A stretch of DNA of 64,000 bases from contig NW_026570310.1 in NCBI RefSeq assembly GCF_019649055.1, forward strand, positions 310,001 to 374,000, in the 5' to 3' direction. Every line of letters starts with the position of its first letter. Position 1 is the first letter of the stretch. Position numbers and translations under genes: made by a program. The DNA is from Paramacrobiotus metropolitanus (Eukaryota > Tardigrada > Eutardigrada > Parachela > Macrobiotidae). Shown here one piece after another: positions 32,232 through 43,949 of the stretch. The notes beneath the pieces are model-generated. The model had not been told where the DNA came from and did not search any database. It was given only the letters and a program-made list of their open reading frames with translations.

Positions 32232-33410
32232 TTGGACATGACTGTAGGCCTGCGCCTAACTTATTACACTTACAACATACACGATCAGCCCACACACTGC
32301 AACTTAAAGACCAAAACCTTTATTCATATCTAGCATAAACGGACTGCCGCTCGAGTGGTCGCTGCCACTCGATATATACCATGCACAAACACAAAGTGCC
32401 TGCAACGACCGGTGACAACCGGCAAAGCCACTCGAGAACTGGCAAGGCCACATACCACTTGACATATTGCACATAATGTGCGTATACGGGCAGAATATAC
32501 CAACTTGACGTTGGTACAGAATTTGAAAAATGGGCATTTTCGGAGGCGCAACGCGGATAATCGCCCATAATTTACGAGGTCACCACGGCCATTTCATCCT
32601 CGCTTACTTCCTGGAACGAACGGAACTAAAGCGCAAACGGTGGACGAATCTAAGCGCAAGCTGCCTCAGCGCGTCCCCAATTAGGTACATTTATCTTTGC
32701 AGTTATTGCTGTTCAACTACAAAAATAAAAATATGCTATAAGTGCCCTTGATTATCTTCAGGGTGACAAGCAGGTTTTCTTTTTTCATGGCCAACGGAGT
32801 CATTCGAAGAATGAGGAACCGATTGTCGAGCAACAGGGGGGCTTCAGAAAAATTCGGATTGGCGATAACGGTAGTTTTACAATTCATTGATCTCATTGAT
32901 TGGAGAAATGACCTTTTGTGTTCCAAGATGGGCGTTAATAAACAAAGTATTGTAAGGAATATTGTTGTACTGTTTGACATAGCGATTACGTTTAAAGCAA
33001 GCATAGCTGGCCATGAATGGTAATGAAAACAGAAACAAACGTTTCGCTTTCTTCACTGACAATCACAACTAAAATTTATATCGCCACTGGTGGAAAGTAA
33101 AACGACACTGATGCATGAGTCGCAGGTATATAGCGCACTGTACACGTAAAGGTAATAGATGATGAAAAATTTCATTCATACTTACCGGCGCGTGAAACTC
33201 GCCAAGCCTGGGTGGCTGCTTAAGTGATATGTCCCTCAATCTGATGAGGGCGAAGAATTCCGTTAGGCATCGGTATTGAGGCCAAATGCATAGCACTGGT
33301 TTTGTATGGAATATTTGCTATCAGGAAATATCAAAGGAAGTTGACTTCCACCGGCTCGTCAAATCCCGATTTCACTAGGTCCGCAAAGTAGGCCATGGTA
33401 CAGCGATCGT
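32232..33410. other. No gene recognised
   Basis: Overlapping frames of 60-95 codons occur on both strands, for example three frames sharing 32304-32568. None has a domain. The sequence is AT-rich towards 33 kb. Confidence 0.45.
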
Positions 33411-33560
33411 CGGGCTTACAATCGTGATGGTCAGTCGTCATAGAGTTATGGCAATAATTATCATAATCGCAATAGTACGCGGACTTATGATAATAATTAT
33501 TTAAATGGTCGTGGTTTCTATCTAAGAAACAATGGGTATCGAGGTCGCGGTAAAGTTTAA
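33411..33560 (+). pseudogene. Gag nucleocapsid-like Asn/Arg/Gly remnant
   Basis: The plus-strand frame reads about 50 residues dominated by Asn, Tyr, Arg and Gly, with YGNNYHNRNSTRTYDNNY and NNGYRGRGKV. It has one in-frame TAG at 33441-33443 and ends TAA at 33558-33560. Asn-rich RG-repeat tracts like this follow the capsid in Gag of the intact element (53.75-54.3 kb) and of the 44-45 kb fossil. It is probably an isolated nucleocapsid-region scrap. The longer opposite-strand frame here is a shadow. Confidence 0.4.
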
Positions 33561-35167
33561 CAATACGTTCTCTCGACATTCGCGTGGTTAATAAGGAGGA
33601 AGAATTCATGAGGTTTCAGGTCGATTACTTTTCAAATCAGCGGTATGACAATAGAAGGCTTGATGATAATTCCTTAAATTTGCGAAGTATGGCAGCGAAA
33701 TTCCCAAATCGCTCGATAGTGAAAGGATATACCCGACGCCTAAATTAGGTTGGCTGTTCGTAGTTTGGGCATCATGAAATGCAAGCAATTTCGAAACTCC
33801 ATACTAGAAATTTCTGTGGAAACCTTCTAACTTAGACAGTTTCGGAAGAGGGCTAAATGCCAAATGAAACGTAAATGTTTGTGGTGATTTCATTGGAATA
33901 CAATTAATACTACTGTACAAGCGTCTAGGATGACGACTGGCTGGTGATTGACACCGTCGGTCTTCGACCGCACTAGCAGACGGGTTCAGGCACTCCAGCC
34001 AGCGCTAACAGGACTGTTGCGCTGCGCCTGCTCCTCCAGTGTTAACGGTATAGTAATTTAAAAAATTTCTCCGCGCAGAAAGGCGCCGAAAATACTTTAG
34101 GGCGCATTTTTTGTCGCACTGACTTTCAACACCGACGGACTGCAGGTTTTCAAAAGCTCGACCCAGGCTGTCTGGCCATTGTTTGCAACACTGTGTGAAC
34201 TGCCGGCGCATCCCTGTTTTTTACGGACAAAATCACAAAAATCGCTTTTTCGCAAGGACGGAACAAGCCGCCCATGGATCGTATTGTGGAGGAAGCGAGG
34301 TGCTGTTCTGGCTCGCATTTGTAGCTGAGCTTATGGAAATCTTTCGCCAAAACTATATTTGAACAACCAAACTAAAGTGCCGTTTTTGATCCAGACCGGG
34401 AAGTTCAACCGCTTTAAGAAAGTTGAACAGCTTGGTCGCCACAAAGTTGCTCAAGTAAATTGTGGGCAGTGTGCGTCAGACCGAGGATCATCTAACATAC
34501 TCCACGTGAGAGCCAAAGTAAACCAAAAAATCGTGTCCGTATATGTGGTAAGAATGTAAGCATTTTGCGCTTTCCAGTACACATTCTGTAGAGTTGCAAA
34601 GGCATATTGGTTTTCGCTAAACGTGCAGTTATGCACGATATTGTTACACCACCAAGAAGTTACATAGCTAATAAGAACACTTACAAGGTAGAGGTAAAAA
34701 CATAAACATATCTAATGACAAGTATTTAAGTATTTGGTAAACCGCAAGTTAGATTGCCAAGAGCGATTTTGAACAACAAGGAAGTTACCATCACCAAGTT
34801 ACATAAATAACACAGAATAGAAAAATTATACCGGTAAGATAGGCCTGCCGCAACGCGGTCTTTTTTTTATTTGCGCTTTTTTCTTTATAATAATAAAATA
34901 TCGCCATGGAAGTAGGGTGGTATTTTTTCTCTCCCACTGTTTAACTTTTTTATTGCTGTCGCAGCTGCGATTCTTTTAAAATAGATTTATAAACTATTGG
35001 CGCTTTTGTATTTGGCGATTTGTAATCTTATTTTGTTAGTGTCGCATGCTGTGATTTTTTGTTTGCTAATAAAACTGGATAATAATATAAAGAAGTACGA
35101 GAAAATATATAATGTGTGACTGATATCTGAAACCAATAGATACATGTAGGATCGCCTTTTCTAATGA
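33561..35167. other. No gene recognised
   Basis: Short frames only. A T-rich run after GCAACGCGGTC at 34850-34870 resembles a Pol III terminator context, but no tRNA-like fold could be built upstream. The remainder is AT-rich. Confidence 0.4.
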
Positions 35168-35472
35168 TCACCTTTCTGTATGAGCTGACCCTTCGTCTTC
35201 GCATAACTCACAGTGTTCTGGATGTACATTGAGGTCGCAATTCGTACATGTTAAGTCATTTTCGCAATCTCCTATAGAATCAAATGGTTGGTCGCACTTG
35301 GGACAACATTTCCCGAGTGGACAATTGTCGTCTTCGTCGTAGGCATCACAATATCCGCAAAAGTAGTTGTAGCAGTCCCGGGCGTAATGCCCGGGCTGAT
35401 GGCAATTAAAACATAACTGAAATGGTGCCCGATGTCTCCACAGTTAAGGCAAATGTTGTCAGCCATAGTCAA
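35168..35472 (-). pseudogene. Cys-rich zinc-knuckle protein with one frame break
   Basis: The minus-strand start at 35472 or 35466 (MADNICLNCGDIGH) begins a first CCHC-type knuckle and then slips out of frame near 35420. The other frame continues CFNCHQPGHYARDC, a canonical CX2CX4HX4C knuckle, followed by at least four more Cys pairs (CGYC, CPLGKCCPKC, CTNC, CELC) to a stop at 35168-35170. Knuckles followed by closely spaced Cys pairs suggest a nucleic-acid-binding protein, either CNBP-like or a retroelement nucleocapsid relative. It ends about 50 bases from a MITE. A one-base indel, rather than an intron, best explains the shift. Confidence 0.55.
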
Positions 35473-35523
35473 GGGAGAAGCAAAGAAGCTTAAGGCTAAT
35501 CGAGAAAAGTTTTAGACTGATTT

Positions 35524-35694
35524 GTACCGTAACGGCTAGATCAAGTGGCACCACAGAATTTGTGTACGGGAAATCAGCACTTGCAAAGTGTGCACTGATC
35601 GTGCTTGCGAGCGCATGAGGATGCACACGCTGCACGTCTGCTGTTTCCCCGTACACAAACTCTGTGGTGCCACTTGATCGAGCCATTACAGTAC
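35524..35694. mobile_element. MITE with 47-bp inverted ends, copy 2
   Basis: The left arm (35524-35570) starts GTACCGTAACGGCTAGATCA and the right arm is at 35648-35694; they pair with a few mismatches. The right end, CTCTGTGGTGCCACTTGATC through TACAGTAC, matches the right end of the 7477-7623 element, while the interiors differ. It is non-coding. Shared ends with different middles are the usual pattern for MITE subfamilies mobilised by one transposase. Confidence 0.8.
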
Positions 35695-36930
35695 CCCAAA
35701 TCTAAAAAATCGCATGGTAGTTGGCGCTAATTATTTGTTGTGATTACAGCATTCAACGTCAAAAATGTCACCACAATGGGTACTTTGACTGCCTCACAAA
35801 AAAAGCTCTTATTCTGAGATTGCCTTGAAGAATAAGACTAAGTTTAAAGAGGCCGGTACTTCCCGGTGTTAGTTCAAAGCTATAGATGAAAAATCCGTTT
35901 GAATAATCGTCTCGGGCAAATAGTAAGGCTCCGAGAAAAGCTATTGCGACGGCCAAGCGTATCCAACAACCGTCATAGCAATCAAAGTATTTTCCTTCCG
36001 TATATGCGGGCTCGTCAAGTCGGCTTGGAAATGACTGGTCATCGACGTATACACTGATTTGCGACGGGTCGAAATGGATTGGATTTAATTTAATTTTTCT
36101 CTTTTAAGATTTTCCTGTCTTAAGATTTCCTGTTTTAAGGTTGAATCACGTAGCAAGTTGTGGATACTCGCACCAAAAACGTTCTCTCCTAAAAACGTTT
36201 GTTTATATGATTAAATAGGCATTGTTCTGATCCAAGCTCCTAGTCTTTAACTTTCGAAACTGCGCGCACATTAACGAGCTGTGGGCTCAGTGCATTCCGT
36301 CTTTGCGCAGACACCTAATCCACGGACAAATGGATAAAGCGCTACATGGTACCATGGGATGAGGTGTTAAGGTGGCAGAAATCCTGCAGTTTGTCGTTCA
36401 GTATTGCCTGCCATTCAAAATTGCGTTGTGTGGGACTCTGGTTTCCAGGACATCATTATCATACCTTTGATTATCCGGCCCGTCAAACTGACATAACCCT
36501 TTTCCAAAAAAGGGAATTTTCTCAGATACAGCGCCAACACTTCGTTGTATTTATACTCCTCAACCAGTTACATTTAGTCCTTGTTCACCTATAAATTTGG
36601 TTTATTCACCTTGCGTCAGGTCAAGAAAGAAATGTGCTTGCCATAACTCCCAGGCGACAATTGCACCATGAATGAATTCTGCTACGAGATTTAAATCTTC
36701 ACCTTCCTCTGTTACAGTATGGAGTGACGTTCACGCCAGAGTGACCCGGACCATCGCCGGCGTCACTATTATGCCTTATAATATAGCGGTTCACATCAAC
36801 GATTATGCAACTACTATGTAGTACGGGAAAAACGACGAAATTGTGGAATATTGTTAATTCCAGAATATTGGTAAACGTTTGATAAATTTGTAAATTTATT
36901 GAAGAAAAAGAACTGGATTGTTGGATTTTT
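35695..36930. other. No gene recognised
   Basis: A CTTTTAAGATTTTCCTGTCTT stretch at 36100-36145 repeats TTAAGATTTCCTGT twice. The other frames are short and unsupported. Confidence 0.4.
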
Positions 36931-36936
36931 TTTTAG

Positions 36937-37336
36937 TATTTACGGACGAACACGCGAAGGATGTCAAAAAGGCTGGTAAGGTTATTCTGGAAAACTGGAA
37001 GCGTCATGTTGATTATCTGTTCACGTGTTTCTACAATTGTAGAGAAAACATGGCAGAAAAGATACCATCCGTATACACATGCATGGAATTCCGGGTACGA
37101 GAAGAGGACCATGTCCGAAGAAAGCCGATTGCGAATCAGCTCAGGATGAAGAGGAGTTAGTGTTTTTGCCCAAAGTTCCTCTGACTTTAGAGGAATGTCT
37201 GCAAGTGATGAAAGGAGAGGATGAAACGATAATATGTAACTGGTGGAGGAGGAGTATGTTAACATGGTGGAGTAGTATAAAACGCACAAACTGGCATGCG
37301 AGGTCGATTTACGAGTTTTCAGACTTGCATTGCTAA
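36937..37336 (+). pseudogene. Coding-like exon, unknown gene
   Basis: A strong acceptor (TTTTTTTTTAG ending at 36936) is followed by a frame reading FTDEHAKDVKKAGKVILENW and on through a Cys-containing helix. Around 37080-37100 the better frame changes to one reading EEELVFLPKVPLTLEECLQV, which runs to a stop at 37334-37336. The two halves look like one exon with an indel. No domain is recognised. Confidence 0.3.
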
Positions 37337-38008
37337 CTGAGACTGGAATTATACAGTGCCTCGGATTACACCATCGGACCAACATTCAACCGACACCTTG
37401 TCGTTTGTGCCGAAAAAGGCCATGTATGTAGGCTTCCAAGCTTTCGAGCTTCGGAAAGGCTGTCCTTCATTCTATTCGCTCTCGTTTTCTATGTGGGCTC
37501 GGAAAGCAGTATCCCTTGCCTGTTGCCAGATTGACGCGTATATAATCCCGATCTCGACGTTTTGTTGACGTTTAACTGTAACCTGGATATTCATGGATAT
37601 CGATGATTGGAAATTCATCATGCGCACAGTCGCGCTTAGGCTATACGTTCTTACTGTAAGTTGTACAAATTCATTGTCATGGGCCATGTGCAGTTCGTTC
37701 AAAGTGCCACGCAAGTTTCCTATAGCGCCGTTATGAGTGTTAATCGCCCCATATTGTGCATTCAGGACATGCGCTCAAAACAGCAATAATGTTGGTTCAG
37801 ACTAGGTTTTAATCGCATTATCGCGAGACATTAAAATCTGGTACGTCAGTGACAGGTGTACAATATACGTATGTTGCGGCTACCTACCGGGTTATATCTG
37901 CCGCCGCTAAGTAATAGAATACATGGCTCAGTATGGTGGGCGGACTATGTGAGTAAAGACTAATGTGAGTATTTATACTGGTCACTGATCTTTATACTGG
38001 CCACTGAT

Positions 38009-38404
38009 AGTTCGTGGCCTCGTGGTGGCTCCAGTTGTATCGGATCGCTCGGACAACAACGACACTTCCTTTCCGTGGCACACGCATGGCTATACGGTCA
38101 ATGTAAAACACCAGGTCTATATTGTCATTGTCGGGACCCGTTTATTCCGACCCATCATTTTTCCGGGACAAAGCAAAACTGGTAACAATTGACAACATAT
38201 GATGCTGTATTCACCAGTGTAATTACCCAAAAATTGGAGAAAAGTGCAAATACTTATCGATTCGAAGTTGAACTTCGCTTGCTCGTACGGGTACCAGATG
38301 ATTGTTCAGTTAGGATGTTAATATACTGCTCGAATGATAATCCCAATAAGTCAGCTAGTATCTTCGGTGGCGTATGCAAATTTGCGAGACTCTTGGATGA
38401 ATAA
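38009..38404 (+). pseudogene. Coding-like fragments, unknown gene
   Basis: From about 38009 a frame without ATG reads SDRSDNNDTSFPWHTHGYTV and then a beta-rich segment (VYIVIVGTRLFRPIIF) to TGA near 38177. The next frame (38189-38404) continues with YRFEVELRLLVRVPDDCSVR. Both are beta-strand-like and on the same strand, so they may be one protein with a frame shift. The family is unknown. Confidence 0.25.
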
Positions 38405-39169
38405 GAAACTCAGAGAAAGATTAAAGTCACAGAAACAAACTAATTCCAGATGCTAAAATGGTGTTCTGAGTGAAGACATTCGGGAATGGCGATCATTCCA
38501 AGTGCGTGAGCAGTGAGCACAGACACGCATTCGATAATTTTTAAGCAACATGGCTAAACTGTGCTGAAAGCTTCAAACAGATTTCCAACACCAGGTAAGA
38601 AATGGAAGCCAGCCACTAAAAACTAAATATCGGTTGTGCTTGCAATCAAATTAAAACTGGAAGGTAACCAAATGGCAACGCATTCTACAATGAAATTCAC
38701 AGAAAACAGTGGAATGCAACAGCAACCGCACCTGGAGCGGCGGTGCGATTGTTTTAATTAAATTTAAATTTTCAATTGATGTATGCGAAACCTATCTTTG
38801 CTCATTGTGCAGCGCAGTGCTTCCACCGTCGATGGAGTCAGCAGGTGTGAAACCGTTTCGTTCTACTTTTCCACGCATTGTTCACGACCGATCTGCTTTT
38901 CTCAAAATGCTTTGAAAAATATTTCGAGAATGGCTGCTTGCATTATTGAACATGGATGGATTGGAGCTTGCATTATTGAATTTAGATGGATCGGAATGGA
39001 TTGGCTATAGTAGCAGAACTGTCAATCGTTGGATTCTTCTCAAACAATCCTTTGCGGGTTGAATTGGCAGCTGAAAAGTAAAAGACATGCGTCGTTGGTT
39101 TTTTATTTGTCTCCTTAAAGAATGGTCAATTTTTGTATAGGGTGATTTGTTGTTTATTTACTCACGCAG

Positions 39170-39357
39170 ATTGTACCCTGAATGGTACCTCCTCGGTTGG
39201 GCTGCAGGATGGCAGTGGCGTAGAGAAAACCATCCCGAGTACCACGGGTCAGGCCATGCAGGCTTCCGCTACCCGCGGAAGCGGCACGAATGTTTGCGAG
39301 AATCCCTTTAAAGCAGTAAACAATGTCTCCGATCTTGCTTCGAACGGTTCAGGATGA
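39170..39357 (+). other. Possible Ser/Thr/Gly-rich terminal exon
   Basis: TTTATTTACTCACGCAG is a good splice acceptor ending at 39169. The following frame reads about 62 residues rich in Ser, Thr, Gly and Asn (GSGVEKTIPSTTGQAMQASA) to TGA at 39355-39357. It is likely a last exon of an unidentified gene. No other exon is placed. Confidence 0.3.
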
Positions 39358-40177
39358 TTTTTAATTATGCAATGTTGCATAATCCAGGGGAATCCAACCG
39401 TAAACTTTAACGAGCCAGCAAATCTTCGTGAGGCGTTCTATGGAGGTTTGGCAGTTAAAAATTTACTGACATGCGGTATACAGATCGCGCACTTTTTTGT
39501 TAACTTAGATAGTTTTTATCTGTAAAGTGAGAATAGATGGCGTTGTAGATATGCTTATTCGCAAGAAAACTAAGCGAGAGCACTTTTAGCCTGCGGAGCG
39601 TTCAGTTTTAGAATCGTCGTGTAAAAAAAGCGTTTTTATTAAAAAGAAATCCAAGAGAATGGTGCTCAAATTGGAGTATATGGTGAAAACGGAGAAATTC
39701 GTGTACGCACGTGGCTGAAAATTGAACGGGGGACGCAGAAGAAACGGGAGTCTATGGGATTTATCGTGGCGGGCTCCTCGAGTACAATATTCTGCCAGTT
39801 TATTCACTGGCCCCGGCAATCCCTACTATGCCGCTGACGCTGACTATGACTGAAGACCAGACTGCCACGGTATACGAATAGGTTATCCTGAAATGGTCGT
39901 TCATGAAAGTTTGACGTAAGTGCACCGATCTATAATTTCATCTGATCCATAATTTTACTGAGACCAATGCTTGTAATGGGGTTCGCAATGAACGTCGCAA
40001 GGCAAGCGACCTCCGGAATTTATCCATATGAAATTCTCCACGATGTAGGTTTTTTGTTCAACTGTGGTTTCAACTGCGATTTGATGTCTTGTTCCGCAAA
40101 GATCAATAGTGCTTACGAGCGTTTATTATCGCTGCCATTAACCGCCACAGCCATCAATCCAGACTTCGGCGTATTAA

Positions 40178-40588
40178 ATTCGTGAACGGGGTGGTGAGAT
40201 TGCAACGTTGCCGTGGTTTCCGAACTTACATACTCTCAGGATGAGGAACTGAGAGTTGTACAACCTGAGTGCCTCACCACCCCTCCCGAATCTGCGCACC
40301 TTGGTGTTGAGTAACAAAAACCATCTGATGCACGGCTGCCTGTCCCGTTTATTCGAAATGTGCCCCAATCTGGAAAAGCTGTCCCTGGATAGGCCATTGG
40401 TTCGGCGAGAACCATGCGTTCCCACTGCTAATGGACTTGCAGTACCGGAAACCTTTTTGAAAACCCACTGTGGGAGCGCTATTGGCACGGTAAGCGTCAC
40501 AACTGTAATTAATGTATTTTTTTGTAGACGTTTGGAATCGTACAGTGTTGATCTGCGAACAGATTTAGACTTCGAGATTTCTAACTAG
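40178..40588 (+). pseudogene. Leucine-rich-repeat fragment (F-box family copy B)
   Basis: Frame 2 is open from 40178 to 40588 apart from one TGA at 40250-40252. It reads LPWFPNLHTLRMRN before the stop and LPNLRTLVLSNKNHLMHGCL then MCPNLEKLSLDRP after it. These LxxL.L.N and CPNLEKL.L strings are typical of the LRRs of F-box/LRR proteins. A GTAAGCGTC donor at about 40491 and a TTTTTTTGTAG acceptor would define a 38-base intron, but splicing it shifts the frame, so the unspliced reading is used. The F-box is not found upstream, so this is a C-terminal fragment. Confidence 0.5.
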
Positions 40589-41405
40589 GCAGGTCGGGGC
40601 ATTCCGGCGGAATGGTCGTTGTTGTGGACATCATCACAAACGCTGTTTTGATACCTGGTTACTGCAATTTTACGATATATGCAATAGTGCGTTTGTTCAA
40701 CATCTTCACTGCTTACGCATGTAATGTAAAGCGACAACGCACATAATGCGAGCCAGAACATCTTTGGCCTGGACCAGCACATCCTTCCTCATCGACGAAC
40801 CAAAAACCAAAAATCGTCTCGGATGAACAATGCGTCAACCCCTGACCATACAGTCGAACTCGGGGGTGTACACTTTCTATCAACGCCCCCAAGAGAACTG
40901 TTCGTACTTGAAGGAAGCAAACACCACAAAGACCTGATGCACGTTGGAATCAGTCACGCTAATACAAAAGGCCTATGACACTATGATCATATCAGTGGTC
41001 GGTGTAATGTGCAACAACAGGAAGAAAGGAACAGCACAAAAAGGACTTTAAACATTCGTCTAGAGTACCTTAGAACTCCTCGAGAGCAAAGAATGTGAAT
41101 ACGACATCCTGGTTTAGTTTGAAGCTCAGCTCTCCCAAACGGAAAACGGTTGGATAAAATGAAAAAGATAACCAACGACAAGCTACCATCATATCATCAT
41201 ATTGCATCACCATCTTACCGCACTTTAGAGGCACAAATATTTGGCCGCGAACTAGTAACATGAGTTGTCGTCATTTCTTTGTCTGACTATTGTACTGTTT
41301 CATATTGTTTGACCGTGGAATTCCCCAGATTTTCCTTTAATGCGTACATATTTGCATCGCAAATTATATTCTGTAAGGACCTATGTAGTGCCGCTCAGCA
41401 CAATA

Positions 41406-42879
41406 AATCTGGTATCCGGGACGAAGACCCGAGCAACCTTGTTTTGAATGTGGTGATGTCGAATTGCTGGAAGTGCAGTTAGCCAATGACGCCACACAAA
41501 AATGGCAGATTATTTCCGTGGATCAGATCCGAATATATTTGCCAGAGTCAAAGAAACAGGCGTGCTGTATTCCGAAGGGGGCTTATGTAGTCCGTACCTG
41601 CCGCCTACCCACTGAATACTGGTCAGAAGATTTCCCGATTCTTGGACGTATATTCAAACGCAATTTGAACCGAAGACACCTAGTTTGCAGTCTCACTTTG
41701 CTCAGTCAGACTATGGAGCATGTACTGTGTGCGATTGCGAGTCCAATAACGGTACTGAATTTGGTAAGTATGGCCTGTATCAATTATTGTTAATTGTATT
41801 AGTTTCTGATTGTATGGTTGTGGTCTATCTGCTACAAATTGGACATTTGGCTGATTTTTTAAAAAATATTACGTGTGACGATGTATACACCAAGATAAAT
41901 TCGTAAAACCCATGTAGTCTTAACGACTATTACTACGAAGGATTCGCTGATAATTCTAGCGGGGTTTTATTTCTAACCATAACTGTAGCAGATCACCCAC
42001 GTTATTGCCTAAACGGATCAAATGTACTTAGCTCTAATCTCATATTTCATTTTACTATGTGTTTTTCCCATATTCAAGGATAAGATTTATAAGAAGTCGA
42101 AAGAAGAGGTGGAAGCGGGGAAATCCTTCCATGTACATTTACTGTAACATCAGCTGAACACAGCGCATAAGAAACCACGTGAAGTGTCTGACGGTATGAC
42201 AATAGGACGGCCGCTGCCTATTGAATTGTTAGCGGAGATATTCCGCTCGCTGGATTCTATTGCCCGCATTTGCTGTCGGCGTGTTTGTTCCTTATGGGAA
42301 GGTATCCTTATCACGTAAGCCTATTTTCCCGATGTACGTGTTTCTATCGGACATCCGGATCATGGTGTCTTAACGGAATCATATAACGGAATATATTGGG
42401 CCGCATCTTGTTTATACTAGTGCCGTAACAGCCTACGAAACAATACAATCATTCTTGTTGAAATAAACGACGAGAGGTGCAAGTATATATTTGAACTGAT
42501 CTTGAAAATCTTGCATGCGACGAATAGTTTCCGTCTGCTGGTCTTGTACGAGTGTCGGTGGGTTTCTAATATCGGCCACGTTGGAAATGTTATATACCAT
42601 AGAGTACTGGAGATTTTCAATCATTGTTCCCTTTGTGAAAAAGTGATGTGGAAGAATTGTACCACGGAAGATCATTATCTTATTGCGTATATAGCAAAGC
42701 GCACATTCAGCGTTAAAAATGATTGTTTGTCGCCACGAGAACTGTGGGATGCTTTTGAGAGGAATCTTGTCTTGGTAACGCCGATTTATCGGTCACTTAC
42801 GGAGAAATCCGTTACAGCATCCATTGCTGATCAAGAAAGTGAACTGACGAAACTGCAGATTATCAAGGCAAGTACATGA
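41406..42879 (+). pseudogene. F-box gene with three exons and one internal stop (copy C)
   Basis: Exon 1 (about 41406-41764) reads CFECGDVELLEVQLAND, then QKWQIISVDQIRIYLPE and KGAYVVRTC, and ends at donor GTAAGT in phase 0. Exon 2 starts after TATTCAAG at 42079 in phase 0, has one in-frame TAA at 42145-42147, then the F-box GRPLPIELLAEIFRSLDS...CCRRVCSLWEGIL. It ends at donor GTAAGC at 42315. Exon 3 resumes after GCCGTAACAG at 42432 in matching phase 2. It reads about 145 residues of LRR-like sequence (FRLLVLYECRWVSNIGHVGN, FELILKILHATNSF) to a stop at 42877-42879. The F-box would bind Skp1 in an SCF complex. Phases agree at both introns, so apart from the single TAA it is nearly intact. Confidence 0.6.
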
Positions 42880-43557
42880 AGACTGTCTAAACAGTATTAA
42901 CAAAATGATGAATATTCACAGTATATTTACAGACGTACAATTTGTGAATTAACATTAGACCGACTTCGTTTCTGGAAAGAAGATCCCACTATTAATTTGG
43001 CTTGAGATTCCTTCCCGTTTTCCACAATGGACTGACTCTCGTCAAAGATCTATCACGCAGTTTGCTGATTGATAATTTTTCGCACCTTTTTAGGTGAGAT
43101 TTTCTTATCCGTTGCTATGTAACTCACTGGCACTGTCATACTCTCTGCCCTCCAATGCCTCATATTCGGGCGAGTCCCTGGTCGGTTGCTTTGATGTCCG
43201 AACAGCCGGTATATTTTGTCCGTCCATGTTTACGCCCGGTTTGCATCGCAAAAAAGGAAATTCAAACGACTCGCTCACTTGTAAAGAATATTAGGAAAAG
43301 TGAAAAAAGTAAATGTAAATTAATGCATGAATGCCGAACATGATCCCACATTAAGAACGGAAACTACACGCTGCGAAATGTATCTGCTAGAGAAGTACCT
43401 TGATGCGGCATAGGCAACAGCTCTACCAACTTCCATCTATAAAAATCGATAGGAAACATAATATGGCAACTAAAAACTTCCATGAAAACAAGATTGAAAA
43501 ATCTGCATAACATGGCATATTACATCGACATCAAAAGCTGCCAGAAAAGACAGGCAA
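42880..43557. other. Possible last exon of the F-box gene, otherwise nothing
   Basis: A TATTTACAG acceptor near 42930 is followed by a short reading TICELTLDRLRFWKEDPTIN that ends TGA near 43004. It could be a terminal exon of copy C, but I could not match its phase. A GC-AG donor-like AAGGCAAGT lies at about 42867. No other gene is seen. Confidence 0.25.
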
Positions 43558-43860
43558 TTGCCTATCCACTCAATAATATCCTATCTCAACGCGCATTTAG
43601 GTCTGGAGAATGACCCCGTCCACACCAGCGGTAATTCGACCGACGTTTCCACAAAGACCACGAATAACGCGCGTCTGATCAGCGCGACGTCAAACTCCAG
43701 TAGCAACCAAACGACCAGTGACTCCCTGTGCAACAGCTCAACGCAGGGTCCGAACACTTCCAATAGCGGACCAAGGTCACCTGCCAAAGAATACGACCGC
43801 AGCTTGAATGGAGAATCTGAAAACCTCGAGCACATACTCCAGACGACCTACCGCCGTTAG
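43558..43860 (+). other. Ser/Thr/Asn-rich frame, doubtful
   Basis: A 100-codon plus-strand frame is dominated by Ser, Thr and Asn (SNSSSNQTTSDSLCNSSTQG). It abuts a minus-strand Gag fossil whose Asn-rich nucleocapsid region lies just beyond, and two minus-strand frames overlap it. It may be a disordered protein tail or simply the reverse side of retroelement DNA. Confidence 0.2.
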
Positions 43861-43949
43861 TGGATGCAGAGACGCCATCATCAGCCTCACGATGCCCGTC
43901 ACTTTCGCCCATATCAGATATACCGGCAAATATAACAATCCCATATCAT

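Noticed and set aside
33331-33609. His/Tyr/Asp-rich minus-strand frame as a metal-binding protein
   Set aside because: It is the reverse side of an Asn/Arg/Gly-rich Gag nucleocapsid remnant on the plus strand.
34840-34870. tRNA gene ending in a T run
   Set aside because: No cloverleaf or A/B box could be placed before the T run.
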